A stretch of DNA of 36,913 nucleotides from positions 1 through 36,913 of the forward strand of contig JALRDI010000103.1 in assembly GCA_023257035.1 (NCBI GenBank), given 5' to 3'. This stretch comes from Ilumatobacteraceae bacterium. GTDB taxonomy: Bacteria; Actinomycetota; Acidimicrobiia; Acidimicrobiales; Ilumatobacteraceae. The notes under the pieces were generated by a model, which had not been told where the DNA came from, ran no database searches, and saw nothing but the letters and a program-made list of their open reading frames with translations. Positions 1 to 9,640 of this stretch are shown here, piece after piece. The translations under genes and the position numbers were made by a program. How positions within the stretch are numbered: the stretch's first letter is position 1; each line of letters starts with the position of its first letter.

Positions 1-295
1 CATTCTGTGCTACGAGCGTGGTGGTGTGAGCCAGGTGTCGAGAGAGCGCGGATCGGGCTGCTTCGGGGCTTTTCACCCATCTATACCCGGAGCCGAACGG
101 TGGAGCTTTTGAGGATGAACGCCCATAATTATCGTTATGTAAAGTAAATCTGAAACCGACCAAAATGGGTCTTCCCTCTCAAACCGTTGTGCCGCAACGT
201 CTTCCTGAGGAACAACTCCCCGGCCGCACACATTCTGTTTCAGAAATGTTTGCGACCTGCCGATAAATCTCCTGCACCCGTTCAGGAGATCAACA

Positions 296-2149
296 ATGAA
301 AGTTTCACTTCGCAAGCGCCTCCCCCGGCGCCTCAGTTACAAGATCATCGCAGCAGGTTTGGTTGTCGCTCCCCTGCTTACAGCTACTGGTTCAGTTCAG
401 GCATCGTCTGTGTCGATTACGGCCTTACAGGGTCTGACCACCGGCTCGACTGGCGATTCCGTCAAGGCGCTCCAAGAAGCACTTATCGCTAAAGGAATCA
501 ACGTCGTTGGTGGCGCCGACGGTCGATTTGGTCCCAAGACCCTCGCAGCAGTCAACGAATTCCAGCGTTCTGTTGGCCTTGAGGTAACGAACGTCGTCGA
601 TGAGGCTACGGCGATTGCCGTCGGCACCACGGTTTCAGCGTTGACAGGTCTGGCCTTTGGCTCAAAGGGCAATTCGGTTGTCAGACTCCAAGAAGCCCTT
701 ATTTCAGCGGGATATGCCCCCAGGGGTGGCGCGGACGGTTATTTTGGTCCTGCAACTGAAGCCTCGCTGAGGGCCTTTCAAGCCGCTGCAGGTCTCTCTG
801 TTACGGGTATTGCTGATGAAGTGACTGTTGCTCGGTTGAGCGCCAGTCCAGGTAACTCTGACCCTGTGGAGGCGTCGGAAACCGAGACTCCTTCAGAAAC
901 CCCGACTCTCGCACCTGAAATTGCAGAGTTGGTGGGCGTCAAGTTCGGTTCTACCGGGTCTGCTGCCAAGGCTGTCCAACAGCTTCTCATCGATGCCGGA
1001 ATCACCGTTCGTGGCGGTGCCGACGGTGTTTTCGGTCCTGTGAGCGAAGCAGCTCTGAAGAGCTATCAGTCCGCTCGCGGTATTTCTGCATCTGGCGTTG
1101 CAGATGAAGTCACGCTTTTGTCGCTAACCGCTTCTTCATCGAATACCAACGAGTCTGCTGTTGCAGTGCCCGAAGATTTCGCCCAGCTGGTCGGTCTCCG
1201 CCCGGGTGCACTGGGTGGCTCTGTTGCGGCACTGCAACGGCGCCTTCTTGATCTCGGCGTGACGGTGCGTGGTGGTGCCGACGGTATCTTCGGTCCAGCT
1301 ACCGCTACTGCGCTCAAGGCGTTCCAGGAGAGCCGTCAACTCGAAGTAACTGGAATTGTCGATGATGCAACTGCTGTCGCTCTTTCTCAGACCGCTACTG
1401 CTGATGCAGATGGCCATTCACACGATGAAGATCAAGAAGAGAATGCAGGAACGACCCAGGGTTTTGGTGTCTACGGTGAAACAAGTGATCGAGTCGCTGC
1501 ACTTCAGAACGCCCTTATGAGTGCTGGGATCACTGTTCGGGGAGGTGCTGATGGCGTGTTCGGTTCAGCTACCTCGGCAGCCGTCATGTCGTTCCAACGT
1601 CGTGAGTCTCTCCAGGTGACGGGAGTTGTCAATATCGCAACTGCTGAGAAGCTTGGTCTCGCCTCATCCGCAGCGCCGTCCGACTCCCCCGTTGCCGCAG
1701 TTTCTCTTGGTGCGTTCCCAGTTCAAGGTATGTGCGGATTTTCCGATACTTGGCACGCAGCTCGCTCGGGAGGTCGTCTCCATCTGGGTGTCGACATCAT
1801 TGCTGCGGAAGGCAAACTTCTCTACGCAGTTGCTGACGGAACCATCACAAAGACGTACATCGATCGTCCAGGCTCTCTGGCTGGAAACGGAATCCGTCTC
1901 ACCATGGACGACGGCACGTACTTCTTCTACGCCCACCTTTCAGCATTTGCCGATGGAATTGAAGTGGGAACCGAAGTGGTTGCAGGTCAGGTCATTGGAT
2001 ACGTCGGGAACACCGGAAACTCTGGTACGCCACATCTCCACTTCGAGATCCACCCAGATGGTGGAGCGGCAGTAAATCCGTATCCAATCGTGAAAGCCAT
2101 CGATGGTTGTGCCGTAACAGACCCGGTTGCCGTTACGGCAAACAACTGA
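296..2149 (+). CDS. Secreted peptidoglycan-binding protein with five PG_binding_1-type repeats and a C-terminal M23/LytM metallopeptidase domain
   Basis: Five copies of a GGADGxFGPxTxxAxxxFQ...VTGxxDxxT unit; C-terminal HLGVD and HLHFEIH metal-binding motifs; hydrophobic N-terminal signal-like segment; AGGAG upstream of ATG. Confidence 0.92.
   Translation: MKVSLRKRLPRRLSYKIIAAGLVVAPLLTATGSVQASSVSITALQGLTTGSTGDSVKALQEALIAKGINVVGGADGRFGPKTLAAVNEFQRSVGLEVTNVVDEATAIAVGTTVSALTGLAFGSKGNSVVRLQEALISAGYAPRGGADGYFGPATEASLRAFQAAAGLSVTGIADEVTVARLSASPGNSDPVEASETETPSETPTLAPEIAELVGVKFGSTGSAAKAVQQLLIDAGITVRGGADGVFGPVSEAALKSYQSARGISASGVADEVTLLSLTASSSNTNESAVAVPEDFAQLVGLRPGALGGSVAALQRRLLDLGVTVRGGADGIFGPATATALKAFQESRQLEVTGIVDDATAVALSQTATADADGHSHDEDQEENAGTTQGFGVYGETSDRVAALQNALMSAGITVRGGADGVFGSATSAAVMSFQRRESLQVTGVVNIATAEKLGLASSAAPSDSPVAAVSLGAFPVQGMCGFSDTWHAARSGGRLHLGVDIIAAEGKLLYAVADGTITKTYIDRPGSLAGNGIRLTMDDGTYFFYAHLSAFADGIEVGTEVVAGQVIGYVGNTGNSGTPHLHFEIHPDGGAAVNPYPIVKAIDGCAVTDPVAVTANN
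422..1665 (+). repeat. Five diverged in-frame peptidoglycan-binding domain repeats (about 200 bp each)
   Basis: Recurring protein motif GGADGxFGPxTxxAxxxFQ within the 617 aa ORF; boundaries approximate. Confidence 0.8.
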
Positions 2150-2189
2150 TCTGCGCACTACGAGCACCAGCGTCGCCTAGCCTGACACC

Positions 2190-2948
2190 GTGCCTGCCGT
2201 CGTCGACTATCAGCTCACCTCAGGGCATGCAGATTGGCCTCGCCTTCGAGACTCGGCCCAATGGGCCGAAGCCCAAGGATTTGGTGCGATCTGGGTGGTT
2301 GACCATCTTGCTGGACGGTCGATGGGTGGTGAACAGGCATACGAGGCATTTACATGGCTTGGCGCCATGGCTGCGTCAACTACACGCATCGAGTTGGGGT
2401 CACTAGTCACCAACGTCTGGAACCGAAGCGTCGGTACTGCAATCGTCGCAGCTGCAACGGTGGCAGAGATATCACAGCGTCGATTCTGGTTCGGCATAGG
2501 TGCTGGCACCTCTCCGAACAGCTCGTTCGCATGGGAACAAAACGTGGTCAACGCCGACATTGAGCCGAGCATGGTGCGCCGCCAGGAACGTGTTGAGCAC
2601 CTTCTCGACCTCAGCAAAAAGATGTGGGCGACCTCGCCTGAGGAGTTCCCAACCTTCTTGCAGCCGAATCACACTCCCTGCAGGGTGGTTGGAGTGAACA
2701 GCATTCGGCTCTCAACTATTGCGGCAACAAAAGCTGACGGAATCAATGTTGCCTGGAATCATCCTCGTCGAGACGAGTTTCTTGCTGCCTGCCGGGAAGC
2801 CCAACCCTCCACAGAATTCCAATGGACGACATTTCTTCCCTACGATCCTGACTTGCTCGAACCAGAGCATCCAACGAGACTCGAGATGTCTGATCGTGGA
2901 ATAACCCGGGTCATCCTGCTTGAGTCTGGAGTACCCCACGTTTCCTGA
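2190..2948 (+). CDS. LLM-class (luciferase-like, probably F420-dependent) oxidoreductase
   Basis: WAEAQGFGAIWVVDHL, TTRIELGSLVTNVWNRSVGTAIVAAATVAEISQRRFWFGIGAG pattern typical of LLM proteins; GTG start. Confidence 0.75.
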   Translation: MPAVVDYQLTSGHADWPRLRDSAQWAEAQGFGAIWVVDHLAGRSMGGEQAYEAFTWLGAMAASTTRIELGSLVTNVWNRSVGTAIVAAATVAEISQRRFWFGIGAGTSPNSSFAWEQNVVNADIEPSMVRRQERVEHLLDLSKKMWATSPEEFPTFLQPNHTPCRVVGVNSIRLSTIAATKADGINVAWNHPRRDEFLAACREAQPSTEFQWTTFLPYDPDLLEPEHPTRLEMSDRGITRVILLESGVPHVS

Positions 2949-2997
2949 CGTTCGGGCTACAGTTCGATATAGGCATAACTACATATCCGCTATAACG

Positions 2998-3180
2998 CCG
3001 TATCGGGAGAGTGGAGGTCGCAGGTCACTGCGAGAAGCCACGCCGAAGGAGCAACCTCCCCGGAATCTCTCAGGCAACCGGACCGATACGGAAAGCGGCG
3101 CTGGAAAGCAGTCTTAGGGCTCGCCCAAGGGGAAAATCGCGTAGGCGGTGAAACTCTCAGGCATCGATGACAGCGGGGGC
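2998..3180 (+). ncRNA. Tandem glycine riboswitch (gcvT motif, two aptamers) upstream of gcvP
   Basis: Aptamer 1: P1 CCGTATCGG (2998-3006) pairs with CCGATACGG (3083-3091), with GGGAGAG...CGCCGAAGGAGCAA...AATCTCTCAGGCA inside. Aptamer 2: CGCTG (3099-3103)/CAGCG (3171-3175), with GCCCAAGGGGAAAA...AAACTCTCAGGCA...GACAGCGGGGG. Confidence 0.93.
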
Positions 3181-3201
3181 TCAATCACCAGAGGAGTACC
3201 C

Positions 3202-6042
3202 GTGTCTGTTCCGAAAACAGCAACGTCAGCGAAATTTGAGTCACGCCACATCGGACCACAGGGCGTAGACGTCGATGTGATGTTGAAACGTGTCGGTGCG
3301 TCTTCGCTCGAGGATCTCATCGATGAGATCGTTCCGTCTGCGATCAGGCAACAGGAGTCCTTACGCCTTCCACCAGTGTTGAGCGAGACGGAAGCACTAG
3401 CCGAAATACGTCATATTGCGAACAAGAACGTAACAATGACGTCACTCATTGGAATGGGTTACACCGGCACGGTGATGCCACCAGTGATTCGTCGAAATGT
3501 GCTCGAAAACCCGGCCTGGTACACGGCGTACACGCCGTATCAGCCAGAAATCAGTCAGGGACGGCTAGAGGCGCTCCTGAACTACCAAACGATGGTGAGC
3601 GAGTTGACAGGGCTGCCTGTAGCGAATGCCTCGCTACTTGACGAAGCCACTGCCGCTGCAGAGGCCATGACAATTTGTCGCAGGGCAACAAAACTCGGAG
3701 ACACATTTTTTGTGCATCACGATGTTCACCCGCAGATTCTGTCGGTGCTGCGAACGAGAGCTGAGCCGATCGGGGTCAATGTGGTGGTGGGTGATGATGA
3801 GGCACTCACAAGTGTCGAAGGAGTGTTTGGTGCCCTCTATTCATTCCCCTCCTCAACAGGTGGTGTGAGAGACCTCAGTTCACTCGCCGATGTCATCCAC
3901 GGCGTTGGCGCTCTGTTCGTCATGTCGATTGACCCGTTGGCAGCTGTATTACTCCGTTCTGCGGGATCGATGGGCGCCGACATTGCAATCGGAAGTGCGC
4001 AACGTTTTGGAGTGCCGATGGGTGGGGGTGGCCCACACGCGGCATTTATGGCGGTCACAGAGAACCTTGCGCGATCGATTCCTGGACGAGTTGTCGGTGT
4101 GAGCGTTGACGACGCTGGTCGCCCAGCGCTTCGACTTGCATTGCAGACGCGTGAGCAACACATTCGACGTGAACGAGCAACATCAAATATCTGTACTGCG
4201 CAGGTCCTGCTCGCAAATATCTCTGGCTTGTATGCCTGTTGGCACGGCCCAGATGGCCTTCGCCAGATTGCGCAACGCGTCGCCCAGCAAGCTCTTCAAA
4301 TCTCAATGGCGCTCAACGAGGCTGGATTCTCGATCCGGCACGAGGAATTCTTTGACACCGTTTGCGTCGAGAATGTGGACGCGGACGAACGGCTGAGTGC
4401 GGCTCAAAAATTGAATATCAACCTGCGAAAGGTTGATGCATCAACTGTTGCAATGACCTTCGATGAAACAACTGAACCCGGAGTGCTCGAGCGGCTCCTA
4501 GAAAGTTTTGGGGTTGAGCCTGGAGTACTCCCAGCCGTGGATGAGATTTTGTATGGAGGGTCTGTTGCTCGAAGTGGATCTCTCATGCCACAAGAGGTCT
4601 TCCATCGCTACCACAGCGAGCACGAGATGCTTCGCTATTTGCGCCGACTCAGCGATAAGGATCTTGCCCTCGACCGGACGATTATTCCGCTCGGCTCATG
4701 CACGATGAAGCTCAACGCCACAACCGAAATGGAACCAATTTCGTGGTCGGAGTTTGGAGACATCCACCCCTACGCCCCTGACGAACAGTTGGCCGGGTAC
4801 AGCGAACTCGTTGCCGAGCTAGAACAGATGCTTGCCGAAATCACAGGATATGACGCAGTAAGTCTTCAGCCGAATGCGGGAAGCCAAGGAGAATTTGCTG
4901 GTCTCTTAGCGATACGGGCGTATCACCGCAGTCGCGGTGACCTCGACCGTGACGTGTGCTTGATCCCATCGAGTGCTCACGGAACCAATGCGGCGAGCGC
5001 AGTCATGGCAGGAATGCGAGTTGTTGTTGTGGCGTGCAACGAACGAGGCGATGTCGATGTAGAAGATCTTGATCGACTCATTACCGAGCACGGCGAGCGC
5101 GTCGCTGCGATCATGATCACCTACCCATCGACACATGGAGTGTTCGAGACCACCGTAACGGACATTTGTGAGCGGTTGCACGCAGTCGGTGGTCAGGTTT
5201 ACGTAGATGGCGCAAACCTCAATGCTCTCGTTGGGCTTGCTCAACCTGGCGTCTTCGGTGCAGATGTCAGCCACCTGAATCTGCACAAAACCTTCTGTAT
5301 CCCCCATGGTGGAGGCGGCCCAGGTGTCGGTCCGGTTGCCGTTCGGTCGCATTTAGCTGAATTCTTGCCAAGTGATCCTGTTGCACCAACTGGCCCAGTT
5401 GGTCCCGTTAGCGCAGCTCGCTATGGATCGGCGGGCATCCTGCCGATCCCATGGGTGTATGCCCGATTGATGGGTGCAGAAGGCCTCAAACACGCGACGA
5501 TGATGGCGATTCTCGCAGCCAACTATGTCGCAGCCCGTTTGTCGGCGCACTTTCCGATTTTGTACACCGATACGAATGGGCACGTCGCTCACGAATGCAT
5601 TCTTGACATTCGTCCTCTTACTAAATCGACTGGTGTGACCGTGGACGACATCGCGAAGCGACTCATGGACCACGGTATCCACGCGCCAACGATGTCGTTC
5701 CCAGTTGCAGGGACGCTGATGGTTGAACCAACAGAAAGCGAATCGCTGGCCGAGATCGATCGCTTTTGTGATGCGATGATTTCGATACGTGGCGAAATTG
5801 ATCGAGTTGCCGACGGTGAATGGGCAGTGGAGGAAAGTCCGCTTCGGAATGCGCCGCATACGGCTGAGGAACTCATCGGTCCATGGGACCGGTTGTATTC
5901 GCGGGAATTAGGGGCGTATCCCCTGCCGGAACTTCGCCAGAACAAATACTTTGCACCTGTCGGGCGGATCGATGCAGCCTCCGGCGATCGAAATCTGATT
6001 TGTACTTGTGAGCCGCTCGAGGTGTACGCCAGCCAGACCTGA
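3202..6042 (+). CDS. gcvP: Glycine dehydrogenase (aminomethyl-transferring), P protein of the glycine cleavage system
   Basis: [10 protein letters not shown]-terminus, [26 protein letters not shown]-lysine motif, full-length GcvP pattern. Start moved to GTG 3202 (preceded by AGAGGAG) because the listed ATG at 3148 lies inside the riboswitch. Confidence 0.97.
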   Translation: MSVPKTATSAKFESRHIGPQGVDVDVMLKRVGASSLEDLIDEIVPSAIRQQESLRLPPVLSETEALAEIRHIANKNVTMTSLIGMGYTGTVMPPVIRRNVLENPAWYTAYTPYQPEISQGRLEALLNYQTMVSELTGLPVANASLLDEATAAAEAMTICRRATKLGDTFFVHHDVHPQILSVLRTRAEPIGVNVVVGDDEALTSVEGVFGALYSFPSSTGGVRDLSSLADVIHGVGALFVMSIDPLAAVLLRSAGSMGADIAIGSAQRFGVPMGGGGPHAAFMAVTENLARSIPGRVVGVSVDDAGRPALRLALQTREQHIRRERATSNICTAQVLLANISGLYACWHGPDGLRQIAQRVAQQALQISMALNEAGFSIRHEEFFDTVCVENVDADERLSAAQKLNINLRKVDASTVAMTFDETTEPGVLERLLESFGVEPGVLPAVDEILYGGSVARSGSLMPQEVFHRYHSEHEMLRYLRRLSDKDLALDRTIIPLGSCTMKLNATTEMEPISWSEFGDIHPYAPDEQLAGYSELVAELEQMLAEITGYDAVSLQPNAGSQGEFAGLLAIRAYHRSRGDLDRDVCLIPSSAHGTNAASAVMAGMRVVVVACNERGDVDVEDLDRLITEHGERVAAIMITYPSTHGVFETTVTDICERLHAVGGQVYVDGANLNALVGLAQPGVFGADVSHLNLHKTFCIPHGGGGPGVGPVAVRSHLAEFLPSDPVAPTGPVGPVSAARYGSAGILPIPWVYARLMGAEGLKHATMMAILAANYVAARLSAHFPILYTDTNGHVAHECILDIRPLTKSTGVTVDDIAKRLMDHGIHAPTMSFPVAGTLMVEPTESESLAEIDRFCDAMISIRGEIDRVADGEWAVEESPLRNAPHTAEELIGPWDRLYSRELGAYPLPELRQNKYFAPVGRIDAASGDRNLICTCEPLEVYASQT

Positions 6043-6057
6043 ACTAGCGTCTCGAGT

Positions 6058-6696
6058 ATGGCGACAAAACCGGACCGTACGGAATTCATCTCCGAAGTTG
6101 TGAACTTACTTGCGGGCCCCGTATCCGCAGGTATGAAGAAAGCTGGAGAAGCAAACCAGCGACGGATGGAACTACAGGAACATCTCGAACAGATTGTCGA
6201 GGACGCTCGGCGTGCAGGTGACGTAGCCAGACGAATGGTTGCGTTACTCGATGAGATTGAGCAACCGCTGCGAGAAGCCGTCCCGCAGTTTGCCCGGGCG
6301 GCTCAGATGCTCGGCCAACTGCTTGACGAAGCTCCAGACGATGTAGCCGCACAAATGAAGTCGACGTGGTCATCGGTGAATTCGCTCGTTGATGGACTCG
6401 GTCCGTTATTGCTGCTTGCACAAGGTGCTGCTGGAATGCTTGGTGGCTCGGGAGTGAAAGCCTCTCCTGCAACGGCTGCGAAACCTCCAGCAACCAAAAA
6501 AACTGGAACAGCGACGGCGGCTTCTGCAAAGGTGTCGTCAGCAAAGAAGGCATCAAAGGCGACTAAGAAAGCAGGATCATCGAAAGCAGCTCCTTCAAAG
6601 AAAGCAGCACCTGCAAAGAAAGCAGCTGCGAAAAAGAGCGCGTCGTCAGGCTCTAAGAAGCCTGCGGCGGCGAAGAAAGCTGCAACAAAGAAGTAG
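6058..6696 (+). CDS. Hypothetical protein: helical N-terminal region plus Lys/Ala-rich histone H1-like C-terminal tail
   Basis: ORF with AKKAAAKKSASSGSKKPAAAKKAATKK tail; N-terminal ~130 aa predicted helical by composition. Confidence 0.8.
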   Translation: MATKPDRTEFISEVVNLLAGPVSAGMKKAGEANQRRMELQEHLEQIVEDARRAGDVARRMVALLDEIEQPLREAVPQFARAAQMLGQLLDEAPDDVAAQMKSTWSSVNSLVDGLGPLLLLAQGAAGMLGGSGVKASPATAAKPPATKKTGTATAASAKVSSAKKASKATKKAGSSKAAPSKKAAPAKKAAAKKSASSGSKKPAAAKKAATKK

Positions 6697-6720
6697 ACAG
6701 CAGTCGCCTCGTATCAGCAC

Positions 6721-7755
6721 CTACACAAAGGGCATCGATACAATCGTCCCAGGTATTGCTGAACCTCGAACATCAATGTGTACCGGATCGCCGATCTTGA
6801 GATTTGGTGGGACGAAGCCCATTGCAATGCCGTGTTGCAATACCGGCGAGTAGTTGCCAGAGGTCACCACTCCGACCTCAATGTCGTCAGAAATAATTCG
6901 CGAGTCTGCTCGTGGTGGTCGACGACTCTCTGTCGAAATTCCGACAAGATGGCGGGCCACGCCCGCTTCTCTCTCAGCGATCAGTGCTGCTCGACCAACG
7001 AATTCAGTGTCGAAGGCGACGACCCACGCAAGCCCCGCCTGCAGAGGAGAGATTTCTCCACTGAGTTCATGACCATGTAGTGGCAGACCTGCCTCAAGTC
7101 GCAACGTGTCTCGAGCGCCTAGGCCGGCTGGAGTTGCGCCGGCCTCCGCAAGCGCGGCCCATAGTGATGGTGCCGCCGCATTCGATATCGAAATTTCAAT
7201 TCCTGCTTCGCCTGTGTATCCCGTTCCGGCAACAGTGCACGGGTGGCCGTTCCAAGTGACATCAGCGACACGGAACCGGGCAACCTCGCCAAAATCTGAA
7301 CACACCTCGGAGGCAATGCGTCTCGACTCTGGGCCTTGAACAGCGATCACTGCACGTTCCCTTGTGATGTCGTTGCCGCCGAGGGCATTTCGAACTGACG
7401 CGGTGTTCGACGCGTTTGGCATAACGTCGATCGTCCCGTCGGGGTGCCACCAAATAATGATGTCGTCGAGTACACCACCGGCTTCGTTGAGTAAGTGCGT
7501 GTATTGCGCTCGGCCAGGTTTGATCTTGTGAAGGTTGTTGGTGAGCGTGTTGTGAACACGCTCCGCTGCACCGCTATCGCTCAGTCGAACGGTTCCAAGA
7601 TGCGACACGTCAAACATTGCGCATGAATCTCGGCATGCAAGATGTTCGCTGATGGTGCCCGAGTACTCGAGCGGCATGTCCCATCCGCCGAACGGCGCCA
7701 AGCGAGCCGATGCCGCGACGTGCACCTCATGCAGAGGGGATGTGTTGTAACTCAG
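6721..7755 (-). CDS. gcvT: Aminomethyltransferase, T protein of the glycine cleavage system
   Basis: HVAASARLAPFGGWDMPLEY, DVSHLGTVRL, GTGYTGEAGIEI, ARDTLRLEAGLPLHGHEL. Listed ORF starts at GTG 7725; the reading frame continues upstream as LSYNTSPLHE, giving a candidate CTG start at 7755. Confidence 0.93.
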   Translation of the reverse strand: MSYNTSPLHEVHVAASARLAPFGGWDMPLEYSGTISEHLACRDSCAMFDVSHLGTVRLSDSGAAERVHNTLTNNLHKIKPGRAQYTHLLNEAGGVLDDIIIWWHPDGTIDVMPNASNTASVRNALGGNDITRERAVIAVQGPESRRIASEVCSDFGEVARFRVADVTWNGHPCTVAGTGYTGEAGIEISISNAAAPSLWAALAEAGATPAGLGARDTLRLEAGLPLHGHELSGEISPLQAGLAWVVAFDTEFVGRAALIAEREAGVARHLVGISTESRRPPRADSRIISDDIEVGVVTSGNYSPVLQHGIAMGFVPPNLKIGDPVHIDVRGSAIPGTIVSMPFV

Positions 7756-8204
7756 AGTGCGACTGCCTCAGGGTGCTCAAACCGAAGCGGGATGAGCTGG
7801 GCATCAACATCGTTCTTTACACCGGCAAGCGAAAGCACGTTGAGGACACCTTGGCCCTGCTTGACCACGTCGATGAGCTCGTCGCCTTGAGCAAGCACGA
7901 CGGTCTGACCGCTAATCACAAGGTGTGCGGAAGCGATGTCTGAAGTGACGTGCTTGCGAAGATAGTTAAACACTTCCCGCACTGATTCAAGCTTGATTCC
8001 GGCGTCGAGCAAGGTCTTAATAACGCGGAGTTCGAGTAGATCTTGGTAGCTGTATCGACGGCGCGAACCGCTCCCTGAAGCGTCGGTGAGCGATGGCCTA
8101 ATGAGGTCGGTACGAGCCCAGTAATCGAGCTGCCGATAGCTAATACCGACGACCTCCGCTGTCTGGCGGCCGCTAAAACCCTCTTGTAATGACGTGTCTG
8201 ACAT
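7752..8204 (-). CDS. MerR family transcriptional regulator (Rv1830-like position)
   Basis: GFSGRQTAEVVGISYRQLDYWARTDLIRPS...RRYSYQDLLELRVIKTLLDAG; GAGAGGGG upstream of ATG at 8204. Confidence 0.88.
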   Translation of the reverse strand: MSDTSLQEGFSGRQTAEVVGISYRQLDYWARTDLIRPSLTDASGSGSRRRYSYQDLLELRVIKTLLDAGIKLESVREVFNYLRKHVTSDIASAHLVISGQTVVLAQGDELIDVVKQGQGVLNVLSLAGVKNDVDAQLIPLRFEHPEAVAL

Positions 8205-8313
8205 TGCTCGCCCCTCTCCCATCACAACTTCAACTCACACGGACGTAACTACTTCGATGTGAGGCGCCCACGCTATAGAGGTGGCATTGAGATGTCAACA
8301 GCCGGGGCGATGC

Positions 8314-8805
8314 TCAAGCGAGAAAGTCGTCTGGGTTTACGCTCTCAAGAAAGTCCTGAAACTCATCCAACAGCTCTTCATCTTTTTCTTCTGCTGAGGC
8401 TGGCTCTTCCTGCCCCGCAGAATCGAGTACTTCGTCAGTTGCGAAGATTGGAGCATCGGTGCGAATTGCAAGCGCACAAGCGTCCGACGGGCGACATGAC
8501 AACGAGGTATTTACGCCATCACTGTCGACCAGGGACAACTCTGCCATGAACACATGATCTCGAATCTCGGTGATGGTGACGCGATCGACGCGATGGTCAA
8601 GAACTTCAATCACGGAACTCAACAAGTCGTGCGTCAATGGTCTTGGAGGGTGGATGCCCTGCAGAGCTGCGTGAATAGAGGCCGCCTCCGGGCTTCCGAT
8701 CAAGATAGGAAGAAGACGACCACTCCCCTCGATCTCTTTCAACATCATCATGGGAGTGTTCGCGGGAAGATCTACCCGAACGCCAACAAGTTCCATCTGG
8801 TGCAC
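8314..8805 (-). CDS. Bifunctional nuclease family (DUF151/BFN) protein
   Basis: MELVGVRVDLPANTPMMMLKEIEGSGRLLPILIGSPEAASIHAAL...RPLTHDLLSSVIEVL...SCRPSDACALAIRTDAPIFATDEVL. Confidence 0.92.
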   Translation of the reverse strand: MHQMELVGVRVDLPANTPMMMLKEIEGSGRLLPILIGSPEAASIHAALQGIHPPRPLTHDLLSSVIEVLDHRVDRVTITEIRDHVFMAELSLVDSDGVNTSLSCRPSDACALAIRTDAPIFATDEVLDSAGQEEPASAEEKDEELLDEFQDFLESVNPDDFLA

Positions 8806-8848
8806 GACTTGACCCTACAACAGCCCGTCAGACGACCGCTCGTTCGGC

Positions 8849-9640
8849 CTACTCAAAGAGTTGCTGTAACCCAAAATTCAGAAGCGCCGAGCGAAGTTTT
8901 GCCCCAGCCTCTGTGATCTCGTTCGCCTGATCTCGAGCTTTGACTCGAGTCGTGCTGTCTCGCTGACGAATTTGGTGCGCAAGTAATTGTTCAATCAGAG
9001 AAAGCTCACGTTCGGCGGTGGTTCTCCAATTGCGAAGATGCCGAGCATCGATTCCGTGCCGAAGGAGAATTCTTGCGGACCCTCCGATGGCAACTTCGTG
9101 CTCAGAGTAAAAGTTGTGTGGTTGACGACGAGGCGAAATGATGCCGTAGGACTCGAGCTCGGTCACTTCTTGTTCAGTGAGTCCAGTCATCGACCGGAAC
9201 TCGGAGCGATCGAGTTGAACTCCTGAGCCGATCGCGGTGACATTGCTTTCCGGCCGTGACGACGGTGTTTGCAATGGCGACGGTCGATGAGAGCGAGCCG
9301 AGGGATGCTGTTGCGAGTCCACCGTCTCGGCGGTCACGGGTGGCCGTTCGATCCCGAGCGGACGTGAAATCTCTTTAGAGGGATCGATCTCTCCGGAATC
9401 GATCCGATCTTTAATCACTCTGAGCGGGAGATAGTTCTCCCGCTGTTCGCTCAGAATGACGCGTAACAGTTCAACATCAAGGTCGTGAAACTTTCGATAT
9501 CCCGAAGTTGTTCGTTCAGGATTGATGAGTCCTTGGCTCTCTAGAAATCTGATCTTCGAAATCGTGACCTCAGGAAACTCCTCAACAAGGAGCCCCAGAA
9601 CCTCTCCTATTGAGAGGTAGTCAGATTCTGTCTCAGCCAT
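8849..9640 (-). CDS. ftsR: MerR family regulator, FtsR-like (Rv1828-like)
   Basis: YLSIGEVLGLLVEEFPEVTISKIRFLESQGLINPERTTSGYRKF; start set to ATG 9640 rather than ORF start 9826, which would overlap the FHA gene by ~190 bp. Confidence 0.85.
   Translation of the reverse strand: MAETESDYLSIGEVLGLLVEEFPEVTISKIRFLESQGLINPERTTSGYRKFHDLDVELLRVILSEQRENYLPLRVIKDRIDSGEIDPSKEISRPLGIERPPVTAETVDSQQHPSARSHRPSPLQTPSSRPESNVTAIGSGVQLDRSEFRSMTGLTEQEVTELESYGIISPRRQPHNFYSEHEVAIGGSARILLRHGIDARHLRNWRTTAERELSLIEQLLAHQIRQRDSTTRVKARDQANEITEAGAKLRSALLNFGLQQLFE

Noticed and set aside
1-144. Open frames at the left edge (for example frame 1 HSVLRAWWCEP...NYRYVK, or frame 2 ILCYERGGVSQ...ERWSF) as the 3' end of a gene
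   Set aside because: No recognisable domain and too short to decide; the 5' portion is outside the window.
1-295. Possible cis-regulatory RNA (such as a c-di-AMP riboswitch, known upstream of actinobacterial cell-wall hydrolases) in the leader of the M23 gene
   Set aside because: I could not find the conserved ydaO-type sequence blocks or convincing stems by eye; a covariance search would be needed.
425-1665. CRISPR or minisatellite array
   Set aside because: The repetition is at the protein-domain level with diverged DNA and no constant-length spacers.
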